From: a virus
Virus record (IMG/VR): IMGVR_UViG_3300025697_000030
Span: 1 to 54,014 of that record
Length of the DNA stretch: 54,014 bases
Strand: one strand, 5' to 3'
Shown here: positions 15,077-23,283 of the stretch, piece after piece
Numbering within the stretch: position 1 is the stretch's first letter
Layout: every line of letters begins with the position of its first letter
Made by a program: the position numbers and the translations under genes
The notes under the pieces: generated by a model
The model's input: the letters and a program-made list of their open reading frames with translations, nothing else
Told to the model about the DNA's origin: nothing
The model's database searches: none

Positions 15077-17369
15077 AGCTCATAATCCTAGACTAATAGC
15101 GACACAGCGATCTAAAAAGCCCTATAAGAAGATACCTACACAGAGAGTATCTTTAATTAAGTCTGTGATGCAGGCTGCACAAGACAATAGAAGCATCGTT
15201 ATAAGCTACACGCGGGTTAGTGATGGGAAGCGAGTTAAGCGTAATTTAGATTATTATTCATTACGTTTGAGAAAAGCCGGGGGAAGGGTGCAACCGGTAT
15301 TATTTGGGTATCATCCCGCACACAATAGTATTGAAATGTATGTCGTAAAGAACATTCACTGGGTCAAGCCCGGACGTAGGAAATATGAACCTATATGGCC
15401 CGTTGAGATTGGAGAGAAAGGGATAAAGAAGGGAAGGAGACAAATATCAGAGATTCTTGAATGGGTTCCTGCCGTTAAATATAAAAGGAGAATATATGTT
15501 GGGGGTGTAATGTGGGATCGTAGTTTTAAAGATAGACCTTATTTTAGAAGGGCCATGCACCATCCTGATATTATTAGGACATATTTACAGGATGAGATAG
15601 ACAGGCTTGGATATGATGAATTTATTAAAGGAGTAACAAGGGGGTGGGTTGACCTTAATGGAAGATTTCATTCTGTGCAAGAAGTTAGGATAGGTAACGA
15701 AAAACTTGCTGCAAGAAAGCAAAGATTACAAAAGAAAATGGAAGCTGGCTATAGAAATAAGATGAGGAAAGGTGGAAATAGGCTTCAGCGTTTTATATGG
15801 AGAGATAAGCCAAGCAATAATTATGCCTTTAGAGGGGTATCATTTGTTGAACTAAAGAATATTTATAAAACTAAACAAATTAAGTCTCATGGTAAAATGA
15901 ATATTTTTGATAAGGAACCAGGAAAAACGTATTTTTCTGATACGGCTGTAGTTGCTTCGAGTAGGGCGGCTGACTATAAAGGATACCTTTTAATACTTAA
16001 GAAAGATAAAAGATATTTAAATAGAGGGATAAGACATTGGGAGGACATGCTTTATTACACCCCCACCAAACCTGTCCCATCGTCTATTGTGAAGAGGGTT
16101 ATAAAGTTTATTCCTCTTAGTGCTCCCGGTAAATGGCCCGAAGAGTGGTTTAGTTATGCTGATGTAACAAAGAGATTTAGGGATGGGTCTTTATTCAGTC
16201 GAAAGAAGAGAATAAGGAAAGTTTCTAATAAAACAAAAAAGATAAGGCAATTAGATAACTTTTTTGCTTCTCTTACAAGGGCGGTGAAGTATGGGCGTAG
16301 TGAAATATATCCAGCAAAAGACCCTTACGAAACTCACGAAGAGATTTTTGATAGGGTATATAGAATTGCAAGGGGCTCTAATGGAAAGGAGGGCTATGTT
16401 ACCCCCACTGGTCGTTTTATTTCTTATTATCAAGCGTCTGTATATGAAAGAGAGTATGTTGAATTAGCTCAAGATTCTTCAATGGAATGGCCCATAGATA
16501 CGGGGAAATATAAGGGGGTAAAAAACCTGTGGGAGCGTCCTAGGTCTTATAAGCGAAAGAAGAGAATAAAGAAGTCCCTTAGTGTTCCCGATGGTCCTAA
16601 TATTTCTCCTGAAGGGAAAGCTTATACAATTATATGGGCAAATGGGAAGGGGCTAACTACATGGAAAACACGCAAGCAAGCCCTTCAATTTATTCGCATA
16701 AAAGGGGATGACGTAAACAGTTTTACTTATGGAGATAAAAAAGGTCCAAAATATATGGATGTTTCTCTTATTGGTAAGGCAATAATGAAGTTCCGTAGAA
16801 TGCCGTGGCATTATATTGGAATGTTACAGAGGGCATTTGGGGGTGTATCCCATCATGTATTGGCAGTGGCGGCAAGGAAAGGTAAGCTGACTATAGAAAG
16901 GTTAGCCGAAGCAGGAATCCCTAGAGGTAAAGCCTCTTCAATTGTTGAATATCTAAAGAGAACAAGAATTCCCGGGAGAGTTAAAAAGCCTTGGGTTGCT
17001 TCATATTATCCCAAGGGAAGAGAAATTCACATGTCTCCTAATATTTTAGGGGGGAGAAAATGGGCGGCATATATACATGAAAATGCGCACGATATTTGGT
17101 TTAAGGTATTAAAGCCTAGAGAAAGAAAAATATTTACTAGAATAGTGCGTAGACATTATCCTGATTATTATAATGCAATTAAGGAAGGGTTAAAAGATAG
17201 CGGGTATAATGTGACACAAGTCCCTGGTGAATTTTTTGTTAGAGTAGTTGAAGCACGTAGCCGTTTTCCATCTAAATATAAAAAGCTTATTGGAGATGAC
17301 CGGTTTTTCCCTAAGGTAATGAATTATTTCTTTACAAAATATCCCGCTTTATTAAATCCCCATAAATAA
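15069..17369 (+). CDS. multidomain virion-region protein: WYL-like, ART-like, repeat, HENAH metalloprotease
   Basis: This 766-residue basic protein starts with GTG. Residues about 28-115 follow a WYL-like beta pattern (SIVISYTRVSDGKRVKR, then VLFGYHPAHNSIEMY). Around 254-320, FRGVSFVELKNI and KTYFSDTAVVASSRAADY resemble the start and middle of ADP-ribosyltransferase-like folds; the catalytic Glu is not certain. At about 395-470 one 'AVK-x-GR ... TPTGRFIS' module matches repeats in the protein at 30392. The C-terminus has a zincin motif YIHENAHDIW (His670-His674) with a downstream GEFFVRVVEA as possible third ligand. It may be an ejected or maturation protein; the role is inferred from location. 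Confidence 0.6.
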   Translation: MDKAHNPRLIATQRSKKPYKKIPTQRVSLIKSVMQAAQDNRSIVISYTRVSDGKRVKRNLDYYSLRLRKAGGRVQPVLFGYHPAHNSIEMYVVKNIHWVKPGRRKYEPIWPVEIGEKGIKKGRRQISEILEWVPAVKYKRRIYVGGVMWDRSFKDRPYFRRAMHHPDIIRTYLQDEIDRLGYDEFIKGVTRGWVDLNGRFHSVQEVRIGNEKLAARKQRLQKKMEAGYRNKMRKGGNRLQRFIWRDKPSNNYAFRGVSFVELKNIYKTKQIKSHGKMNIFDKEPGKTYFSDTAVVASSRAADYKGYLLILKKDKRYLNRGIRHWEDMLYYTPTKPVPSSIVKRVIKFIPLSAPGKWPEEWFSYADVTKRFRDGSLFSRKKRIRKVSNKTKKIRQLDNFFASLTRAVKYGRSEIYPAKDPYETHEEIFDRVYRIARGSNGKEGYVTPTGRFISYYQASVYEREYVELAQDSSMEWPIDTGKYKGVKNLWERPRSYKRKKRIKKSLSVPDGPNISPEGKAYTIIWANGKGLTTWKTRKQALQFIRIKGDDVNSFTYGDKKGPKYMDVSLIGKAIMKFRRMPWHYIGMLQRAFGGVSHHVLAVAARKGKLTIERLAEAGIPRGKASSIVEYLKRTRIPGRVKKPWVASYYPKGREIHMSPNILGGRKWAAYIHENAHDIWFKVLKPRERKIFTRIVRRHYPDYYNAIKEGLKDSGYNVTQVPGEFFVRVVEARSRFPSKYKKLIGDDRFFPKVMNYFFTKYPALLNPHK

Positions 17370-17407
17370 GAGGATGGCAATAGATTAATTAAATAAGGAG
17401 CAAGGTT

Positions 17408-17668
17408 ATTATTAAAGAATGGGGGTTCTTTGAGAAGGTTGGTATATTGGACACTATTTTAGGGGAAACTAATAAGGAGCGAAAAATGGTTAATTTGGAC
17501 GATAGAAAGTTTTTACAAGAATTGAGATACAAAGCTATTGCAAGAGCACACAATACCCCTAATTTAAGTTAGGTATGGGAGGAGGCTTATGAGGATTTAG
17601 CACAGGCGGCAGATAAGTTGGATGCAATGTTGGCAAGGAAAGTTATTATTGAGGAGAAAGAAGGATGA
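17408..17668 (+). pseudogene. small gene with an in-frame amber codon (readthrough or nonsense mutation)
   Basis: From ATG 17486 (AAGGAG upstream) the frame runs 28 residues to TAG 17570-17572, then stays open for 31 more codons to TGA 17666-17668, which overlaps the ATG of the lipoprotein gene as ATGA. The part after the amber, VWEEAYEDLAQAADKLDAM, reads like normal phage protein, and Gln in place of the stop gives a smooth LSQVWEEAY. No ATG, GTG or TTG restart follows closely in frame. The frame is also open upstream to ATT 17408, which has AAGGAG seven bases before it. TAG is used as a genuine stop elsewhere, so this is suppression, mutation or sequencing error. Confidence 0.55.
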
Positions 17669-17973
17669 AGAGGATTTGTGTTGCGTTGTTGATAGTCATT
17701 GGTTTATTGGGTATGTCTGGCTGTGTTACACTTCAGGCACAGTTCGACGAGAAAGTTGATGTCTACGCAGATAGTATTGTTGAGGCTATCGGCCCTGAGC
17801 TAACTGATGCTATCATAACGGCGGCAGACAATGAGACCGCGAAAGCAATGGTCTTAGATTGGATTGAGGACAAGTGGCTCAAGGGAGACGATCACCCCGT
17901 TATTAAAGCGTTGCTATCTGAGGCCGCTGATATTGTTGTCAGAGAATTAAGACAGGCCGTTGAGAGACCGTAA
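17665..17973 (+). CDS. small lipoprotein
   Basis: The N-terminus is a lipoprotein signal: basic MKR, hydrophobic ICVALLIVIGLLG, lipobox MSGC with acylated Cys near residue 20. The mature part of about 83 residues is helical and acidic. Beside the small membrane protein and a second lipoprotein, it may form an envelope-associated set such as a spanin, superinfection-exclusion or lysis factor. The pairing is suggestive, not proven. The ATG overlaps the previous TGA. Confidence 0.7.
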   Translation: MKRICVALLIVIGLLGMSGCVTLQAQFDEKVDVYADSIVEAIGPELTDAIITAADNETAKAMVLDWIEDKWLKGDDHPVIKALLSEAADIVVRELRQAVERP

Positions 17974-17975
17974 AG

Positions 17976-18092
17976 ATGTTTAAGAAGAAATGGGATAAAG
18001 GTCTTGTGGTCTTCGGGATACTATTCATTGTAATAGTTATAATCTGTGCCATTATTGGCATTTTTGACATTATAAAGCTTACTGGGGGATAA
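17976..18092 (+). CDS. very small membrane protein (38 aa)
   Basis: ATG 17976 to TAA 18090-18092. A basic KKKWDK start is followed by one long hydrophobic helix with many Ile/Val residues. It lies two bases after the lipoprotein stop and three before the next lipoprotein. Size and position suggest a small inner-membrane partner, for example an i-spanin-like or holin-like peptide, without further support. Confidence 0.5.
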   Translation: MFKKKWDKGLVVFGILFIVIVIICAIIGIFDIIKLTGG

Positions 18093-18095
18093 ACC

Positions 18096-18533
18096 GTGAA
18101 AGATATATGCGCGTCATATTTATTGACCGCTGGGATGGTGGTTTTAACCTGCTTTCTTTTTCTAGGTTGTCAATCCAGCGGCCCTACCCTTGGGGACTCC
18201 CCACAAGCCCAGGATAGTAATTCAGACGTAGGATGGTATCAGGGGGTCACGACTAAGTTGAAGCTGGCCATACAAAACCCTAAAGTGCAACTAGGGACTG
18301 GGGCAACCGGTATATTTGCTATCCTTTTTTTAATATTAAGATGGTCGTTGAAGTTTATAAACCTTTTTGGTAAATTGACAGGGAGTATTGCAACTGCTGA
18401 TAAGATTGGGATGGATCGTAAAGAGTTAGGGACACTTCTTAAGATATTTAAGCAGGGATTAAAGCCTAGTGAGCTTACATTCCTTGATAAATATTTGGTT
18501 AAGAACAAAAATAAGGTAAGTATAAAGGAGTAA
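18096..18533 (+). CDS. lipoprotein with an additional membrane helix
   Basis: GTG start. The signal sequence LLTAGMVVLTCFLFLGC ends in a lipobox (Cys near residue 25). A Ser/Pro/Gln-rich linker follows, then a Gly-rich transmembrane segment (TGATGIFAILFLILRWSL, about residues 68-86) and a basic helical tail. Having both lipid anchor and inner helix is unusual; it could link two layers of the envelope. Family unknown. Confidence 0.6.
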   Translation: MKDICASYLLTAGMVVLTCFLFLGCQSSGPTLGDSPQAQDSNSDVGWYQGVTTKLKLAIQNPKVQLGTGATGIFAILFLILRWSLKFINLFGKLTGSIATADKIGMDRKELGTLLKIFKQGLKPSELTFLDKYLVKNKNKVSIKE

Positions 18534-18537
18534 GGTG

Positions 18538-18861
18538 ATGGCGGTAGACCCAAGAGCGGAAGAGAATGTTGAGCCTGGGACAAGTCCCTCTCATTATGTT
18601 GAGCGTTTGACGAAGAAGTATTTAGAGAAGGTGCTTGGTAATAAAGACGTAAAGGGGGTTGTCGTTATCGCTGAGTTTCAAGATAGCGATGAGCCAGTTG
18701 TGAGGATATGGCCCTCTGCTTCAAGGTTATTTAATGTAGGGGCATCTATGGAACTTAATGCGTTTATCGGTGAGGATGATTTTAGGTTAGAGGGCGAAGA
18801 TGAGGATTTTGAGGGAAGGTTGACAGATTTGGAGTTGCAAGGAGAAGAGGAAGGAGAATAA
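18538..18861 (+). CDS. small acidic protein (107 aa)
   Basis: ATG 18538 follows GGAGTAAGG; an adjacent GTG at 18535 is also possible. The N-terminal half is mixed, with VKGVVVIAEFQDSDEPVVRI as beta strands. The last 30 residues are almost all Glu, Asp, Gly and Leu. No family assigned. Confidence 0.5.
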   Translation: MAVDPRAEENVEPGTSPSHYVERLTKKYLEKVLGNKDVKGVVVIAEFQDSDEPVVRIWPSASRLFNVGASMELNAFIGEDDFRLEGEDEDFEGRLTDLELQGEEEGE

Positions 18862-18867
18862 TTAAGC

Positions 18868-19692
18868 ATGAATGAGAGCCCCATATCTATAAAAGATGGC
18901 CTGTTAAACGCAAGAGATAGTAGGAGGAATATAGATTGCGGCGACATAAGATATGGGGCTTCTTTTTTATCTAAAGGAAGTTTGCGTAGAAAGAGAGATT
19001 TACAGATAAGGCGTCTTGAGTTATTCTTATTATCTCTTAGAAAAGCTCTTAATGTTGATGGACAGGTTATTGTGGGGAGCGAACATGAGAATCATTTACA
19101 AATAGCTGATAGAGTGGCTGTAAAGTTAGGGTATAAAGGGAGTGAAAGAGTTATTGATTTTGTGAATGGGTCAAGACGCGATGTGAATTTTGGCTTTGTA
19201 AATATAAGGACGGGGAAATGGATTGATGAAGATGCTGCCGTTGGGTTTGAAGGGAAGTATGCACGATTGATGGGAGTGGTTGGATTGCCGAATAGAAAGA
19301 TTATAAGAAAGGCTAATAATAAGCTCCAGAAAGGTCTTTTACATTCAGGAGAGAAAGAGATTATCTTAAGCATCTGGAAGTGGCTTGAGAGGAATGGAGA
19401 ATTTCAGCGTAGGATGGCTGAGATCATCACGAGGTATGGTTATGGGGGCATAGGGGGTAAGTTTGGCTCTACGGTCAAGCTATCTATGGGGAAAGCGATC
19501 AGGTTGGCTAGGGAGGCAGACCAACAACGGCTGATTGGCCTCAAGGTGTTGGCTCCTAGGGTAAGCTTCCTTGATAATGTTAGCAGAGATATGAAAAGGA
19601 GATATAAGGGGAATATAGAAACGATAGTAACTCTTCTTGGGAAGAGGAGAGACCAGTTAGTCAGTATTGCCGTTAGAAAGAAATATTCATAG
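18868..19692 (+). CDS. hypothetical basic helical protein (274 aa)
   Basis: Six bases after the preceding stop, with AGGAGAATAA as ribosome site. The protein is basic and mainly helical, with a central beta-like part (NFGFVNIRTGKWIDEDAAVG). No catalytic motif or family was recognised. Position between lipoproteins and the DNA modification genes gives no clear clue. Confidence 0.5.
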   Translation: MNESPISIKDGLLNARDSRRNIDCGDIRYGASFLSKGSLRRKRDLQIRRLELFLLSLRKALNVDGQVIVGSEHENHLQIADRVAVKLGYKGSERVIDFVNGSRRDVNFGFVNIRTGKWIDEDAAVGFEGKYARLMGVVGLPNRKIIRKANNKLQKGLLHSGEKEIILSIWKWLERNGEFQRRMAEIITRYGYGGIGGKFGSTVKLSMGKAIRLAREADQQRLIGLKVLAPRVSFLDNVSRDMKRRYKGNIETIVTLLGKRRDQLVSIAVRKKYS

Positions 19693-19723
19693 GGTGACAA
19701 GATAATCTTAATGGAGCAAAACA

Positions 19724-20137
19724 ATGGAAAAGGTAGAGACGGAAAATAAAAGATGCTATGAATTAAAAATAGGACAATTGCGTAAAAAGGTAAAGGGGTT
19801 AGTAAATGAGAGTGGACCCGAGGATGGCACCAGTGCATTAAGAGGGTTTGCCTTAGGTCTTGTTAATGAGATAGAGAGGTTAAGAGAAGAAATAAGGAGT
19901 AAAATTCCAATAAGATATTTAGCGGATGTAGACCTGGAAAGGATGGGGCATAAGGAGTTAAGAGATGCTATAATAAAGAGGGAGGTTGAGAGAAGTAAGG
20001 ATAAAGCCAGAGGTAAGCCAGTTAGCGAAGAGGAGGGATTGAAGAACTTTCTTGCATGGTTTAAAGGAGAAACTAATTCACGTACAATACAGCTAATAAT
20101 AGAAGATTTTATAGAGGCTCGTGACAGGATTTCATAG
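19724..20137 (+). CDS. hypothetical coiled-coil-like protein (137 aa)
   Basis: The initiation region shares a 17-base segment, TGGAGCAAAACAATGGA, with that of the methyltransferase gene at 20167. The protein is charged and helical with heptad-like stretches, and ends in a compact segment with AWFKGE and FIEARDRI. Function unknown. Confidence 0.5.
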   Translation: MEKVETENKRCYELKIGQLRKKVKGLVNESGPEDGTSALRGFALGLVNEIERLREEIRSKIPIRYLADVDLERMGHKELRDAIIKREVERSKDKARGKPVSEEEGLKNFLAWFKGETNSRTIQLIIEDFIEARDRIS

Positions 20138-20166
20138 AATATATATACGGACAGTGGAGCAAAACA

Positions 20167-20775
20167 ATGGACATGCAGGAAAGAGGGCACTTTTATAGGA
20201 AGGCATTCCCAAATTATCCACCCTTAGCGTATAATAATGGATGGTTATACGGGGTGTGGATGATAGGGAATAACTATAAAGGAACAGGATATTACGGGAG
20301 TTATCCTCCAGGCTATGTAAAGAGGGTGATGAGTTTATTTCCAGATATGAATAATGTTCTACATTTATTCTCAGGATCATTAAAGAAAGAAGACGTAGGG
20401 GAGAAGGATGTAAGGGTAGATTTACATGACGTGAAGAATGAGAGGACAGGAGAGGTTATACAGCCAGACGTGTGTTGTGACGTCCATAAGTTGAACAAGA
20501 GTATAGGGACAGAGGTATCCGATCTCATATTAGCCGATCCTCCTTACTCTGAAGAGGATGCTGCCCATTATGGTGTATGCTTAATTAATAGAAGAAAAGT
20601 ATTTAAACAATGTTATAAGGTATTAAAATATAATGGTTATATGGTATGGTTAGATCAAGTATTTCCTATGTATAGAAAAGAATATTGGAAATTAGAAGGA
20701 ACAATAGGGATTATAAGGAGCACGAATCATAGGGTGAGAGTATGTTTTATATTTAAGAAGTTAAAGGGAGAATAG
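20167..20775 (+). CDS. phage DNA adenine methyltransferase-like protein (DPPY)
   Basis: Motif I-like VLHLFSGSL near residue 62 is followed by motif IV LILADPPYSEEDA near 120 and a C-terminal strand region (YNGYMVWLDQVFPM). The order I then IV is that of alpha/gamma-class N6-adenine methyltransferases, in contrast to the enzyme at 6648. A tract of Tyr- and Gly-rich residues precedes motif I. It probably protects or marks phage DNA. Length 202 residues is short but typical for phage enzymes of this sort. Confidence 0.68.
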   Translation: MDMQERGHFYRKAFPNYPPLAYNNGWLYGVWMIGNNYKGTGYYGSYPPGYVKRVMSLFPDMNNVLHLFSGSLKKEDVGEKDVRVDLHDVKNERTGEVIQPDVCCDVHKLNKSIGTEVSDLILADPPYSEEDAAHYGVCLINRRKVFKQCYKVLKYNGYMVWLDQVFPMYRKEYWKLEGTIGIIRSTNHRVRVCFIFKKLKGE

Positions 20776-20777
20776 TA

Positions 20778-20933
20778 ATGTATGAGGAACTTGAAATAGG
20801 GATAATTGCTTTAATGGTAATAAGTTTCTTAGTAGGTATTTATATAGGTAGAAGGAGTAGAGATAAAGAGGTAGATAAGGTTAGGGGAGAGCTAAATAGG
20901 CATATATGGAATTCTTATATTAGACATGATTAA
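20778..20933 (+). CDS. small membrane-anchored protein (51 aa)
   Basis: ATG 20778 to TAA 20931-20933, behind AGGGAGAATAGTA. An acidic start precedes one hydrophobic helix (IGIIALMVISFLVGIYIG) and a basic, charged tail. The family is unknown. Confidence 0.5.
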   Translation: MYEELEIGIIALMVISFLVGIYIGRRSRDKEVDKVRGELNRHIWNSYIRHD

Positions 20934-20965
20934 TTACGTAGGGACTGACAAAGGAGAAGAGAGTA

Positions 20966-21478
20966 ATGACTCGCCCAAATAAGCACATGTATTATTTAAA
21001 CATTGCACATGAGGTAGCCAAGAGAGGAACGTGTTTAAGAAGGAACTATGGAGCAGTAATAGTTAATAATGACCAGATAGTTTCTACAGGATATACAGGA
21101 GCGCCAAGAGGACTTCCTAATTGCACAGACAGAGGAACATGCTTAAGGGAAGAGTTAAAAGTAAAGCCAGGAGAGAATTATGAGCTATGTAGATCAGTAC
21201 ATGCAGAGATGAATGCTTGTTTACAGACAGGGAGAGAGAAGTGTATTGGTGCAGCATTATACTTAGAGATGATAGAATCCCCTAAAGATAATGGGATGAT
21301 AGAGGGTTCTCCCCGTATAATCCCTGAACCTTGTAGGATGTGTAAGCGAGTGATTATAAACTGTGGGATTACAACTGTGGTTACAAAAGGGATAGAAGCA
21401 AAAGCTGTTGGGAATAGAGAGTGGGTTGTTGTAACGTATGTTAAAGAATGGATAGATACAAATTTGTATGAGTTATAA
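20966..21478 (+). CDS. dCMP deaminase
   Basis: This zinc enzyme turns dCMP into dUMP, feeding thymidylate synthesis. The zinc-binding and catalytic motif CRSVHAEMNA and the PEPCRMCKRVI motif with its paired cysteines are both present, as is the N-terminal ARGTCLRRNYGAVIV-like segment (here KRGTCLRRNYGAVIV). Length 170 residues is normal for phage and ComEB-type enzymes. AGGAGAAGAG precedes the ATG. No thymidylate synthase gene is in the window. Confidence 0.92.
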   Translation: MTRPNKHMYYLNIAHEVAKRGTCLRRNYGAVIVNNDQIVSTGYTGAPRGLPNCTDRGTCLREELKVKPGENYELCRSVHAEMNACLQTGREKCIGAALYLEMIESPKDNGMIEGSPRIIPEPCRMCKRVIINCGITTVVTKGIEAKAVGNREWVVVTYVKEWIDTNLYEL

Positions 21479-21530
21479 GAAAAGGACGGTAAGTTAATCC
21501 CTGTTCAGGGTTTTGTGTGGAAGGGTAATA

Positions 21531-22307
21531 ATGTATGATTTTGAAAAGATTGAACCTATGGTATTTTGTTTATCAACGGGAAGGACAGGGACTTTAACTC
21601 TGGAAAGGCTTTTTAGAGATAGTCCTGAAGCCCTATGTTGGCATGAACCCTTACCTCATATATCAGTATTTCCTTTAGATAAAACAAGGTCTTTATGGGA
21701 CACAAGGACGCACTTATTTTGTCAATCTATAAAAGCGAATGTAGGATATGTAGAATTAGGCGCACACCTTACATTCATAGCCTATGAAATATCTAAAGAG
21801 CTTCCACAGTCTAAGTTTTTGCACTTAATCCGTGACCCAAGGTATTTTGTAAGATCAGGGGTAAGGAGAGGATGGTATAAGGCGGGTAGGATACATGCGG
21901 GTATGTGCCCTAAAGAAGGGGATATGTTTTATAAAGAATGGCCTCTCTTAGCAGAGTATGAGAGAGTTGCATGGAATTGGAGAAAGAGAAATGAGTGGAT
22001 TAGAACATTTTGCGAGACATTACCGAAAGAAAGGCATCTTACATTTTACTCTGAAGACTTATTTGCAGGGAATAGATTAGATGTCCTTTCAAACTTCTTA
22101 GGGCTATCTCTCCCTTGTGGAGAAAATACAGGGAAGATATTATCTTGCCCCCTTAATAGTCAGAGCGAAGGAGAGTTCCCTAAAGTTAAAGATTGGAGCA
22201 TAGAGACAACGAATAGGGTGTTGAGAATAGTGGAAGATGAATTAGTAAACTATACCAGATATGCTCACTTGTTAGTTAGTCCTATAATAGAAAAAGAGGA
22301 AAAATAA
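21531..22307 (+). CDS. PAPS-dependent sulfotransferase-like protein 1
   Basis: The 5'-phosphosulfate loop VFCLSTGRTGTLTLERLF near residue 11 and the 3'-phosphate motif FLHLIRDPRYFVRSG near 100 are those of the P-loop-like sulfotransferase superfamily, which moves sulfate from PAPS to a hydroxyl or amine. C-terminal features include FYSEDLFAG and an acidic end. The target may be a glycan, lipid or small metabolite. ATG 21531 is preferred to GTG 21513 because GGAAGGG lies just upstream. Followed directly by a paralogue. Confidence 0.75.
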   Translation: MYDFEKIEPMVFCLSTGRTGTLTLERLFRDSPEALCWHEPLPHISVFPLDKTRSLWDTRTHLFCQSIKANVGYVELGAHLTFIAYEISKELPQSKFLHLIRDPRYFVRSGVRRGWYKAGRIHAGMCPKEGDMFYKEWPLLAEYERVAWNWRKRNEWIRTFCETLPKERHLTFYSEDLFAGNRLDVLSNFLGLSLPCGENTGKILSCPLNSQSEGEFPKVKDWSIETTNRVLRIVEDELVNYTRYAHLLVSPIIEKEEK

Positions 22308-23110
22308 TGCACCTTCTTGATGCCTTTAAAATTAATCCCTGTGTAATAGGGTTGTCTACAGGGAGATGTGGGACGATGACATTAACGGACATATTTAAAG
22401 ATGCCCCTGAAGCATTTGTTTACCACGAACCTGGTCCTCAAATGGATGGTGGACTGAATACATTTTATGGTCTTGGGGATATACCCCATAATATTGATAA
22501 TTGGCTAAAGTCAAGGGAAGCCTTATTGGTTAAATCTATTTTAGCTAAAAAGGGATATGTTGAACTTGGAGGCAGGAATGCGTTTAGGTGTTATGAAGCG
22601 AACGCCTGTCTTCCTCACTGTAAGTTCCTACACATAGTAAGAGACCCAAGAGCTTTTATTCGTTCTTGCATGAGAAGAAAATGGTATACCCCTTATGTTG
22701 GGGATAGGAGAGAAGGCTATAATATGTCTATGTTTCCAAATAGAGATGACCCTGATATTGAGCTATGGCCTAAGTGAGGGCCATTCGAGAAAGTATGTTG
22801 GTATTGGAAGAATAGAAATAGGTTTATCCGTGAGTTCTGTAATAGGGTAGGGACAGAGAGAAGTTTATTGTTTTATGCAGAACATATATTTGCGGGAGAG
22901 TGTTTATCCAGTCTAGCAACATTCTTAGGGTTAACGCTACCTAGCGGAGAGAAGATAAGGGCTGTTCTTAGTGACAATTATAATAGGCAGAAGGAAGGTG
23001 AATTTCCTAAGCCTGAAGATTGGCCTAAGGATATGGTAGATACCGCAAATAATATCATAGGGGATGAGTTAGATCATTACCCTCTTTATTGGGCAATTAA
23101 CGATAGGTAG
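22307..23110 (+). pseudogene. sulfotransferase-like protein 2 with in-frame TGA
   Basis: A paralogue of the preceding gene: IGLSTGRCGTMTLTDIF is the PAPS loop and HIVRDPRAFIRSC the 3'-phosphate motif. At codon 157 a TGA (22775-22777) interrupts the frame, yet the same frame continues without other stops to TAG at 23110. Both sides align with the intact copy, for instance KVCWYWKNRNRFIREF against RVAWNWRKRNEWIRTF. Only one base change from Trp (TGG) or Arg (CGA) explains the stop. It is a fresh nonsense mutation, a UGA readthrough site, or an error in the assembly. Confidence 0.75.
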
Positions 23111-23116
23111 AATGTT

Positions 23117-23218
23117 ATGATGGAATATAAAGAGAGATTGGGGGGGGCGAATATGACTGTCTTTCAAGGTTTAACTATCGTATGGGGCGTAGAGAGCGGT
23201 AACGTCTTAATACAATGA
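23117..23218 (+). CDS. possible 33-aa ORF in the gap before the basic repeat protein
   Basis: A short frame from ATG 23117 to TGA 23216-23218 with only a weak AGGTAG upstream and an unusual run of eight G. It matches nothing recognised. This gap of about 170 bases otherwise holds the inverted repeat at 23203-23230. Confidence 0.2.
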   Translation: MMEYKERLGGANMTVFQGLTIVWGVESGNVLIQ

Positions 23219-23230
23219 AGTAGTAAGACG
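23203..23230. terminator. 7-bp inverted repeat, possible terminator or operator
   Basis: CGTCTTA (23203-23209) pairs perfectly with TAAGACG (23224-23230) across a 14-base loop. It separates the sulfotransferase genes from the large head-region genes. There is no T-run after it, so intrinsic termination is doubtful. Confidence 0.3.
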
Positions 23231-23283
23231 ATAATCTTAAAGTAGCAATCTGTAAAATAGTTATATAATTAGGAGGACATATA

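Noticed and set aside
23240-23283. TATAAT at 23264 before the large basic repeat gene as a promoter.
   Set aside because: There is no -35 box at 16-18 bases, and the site runs into the ribosome binding region.
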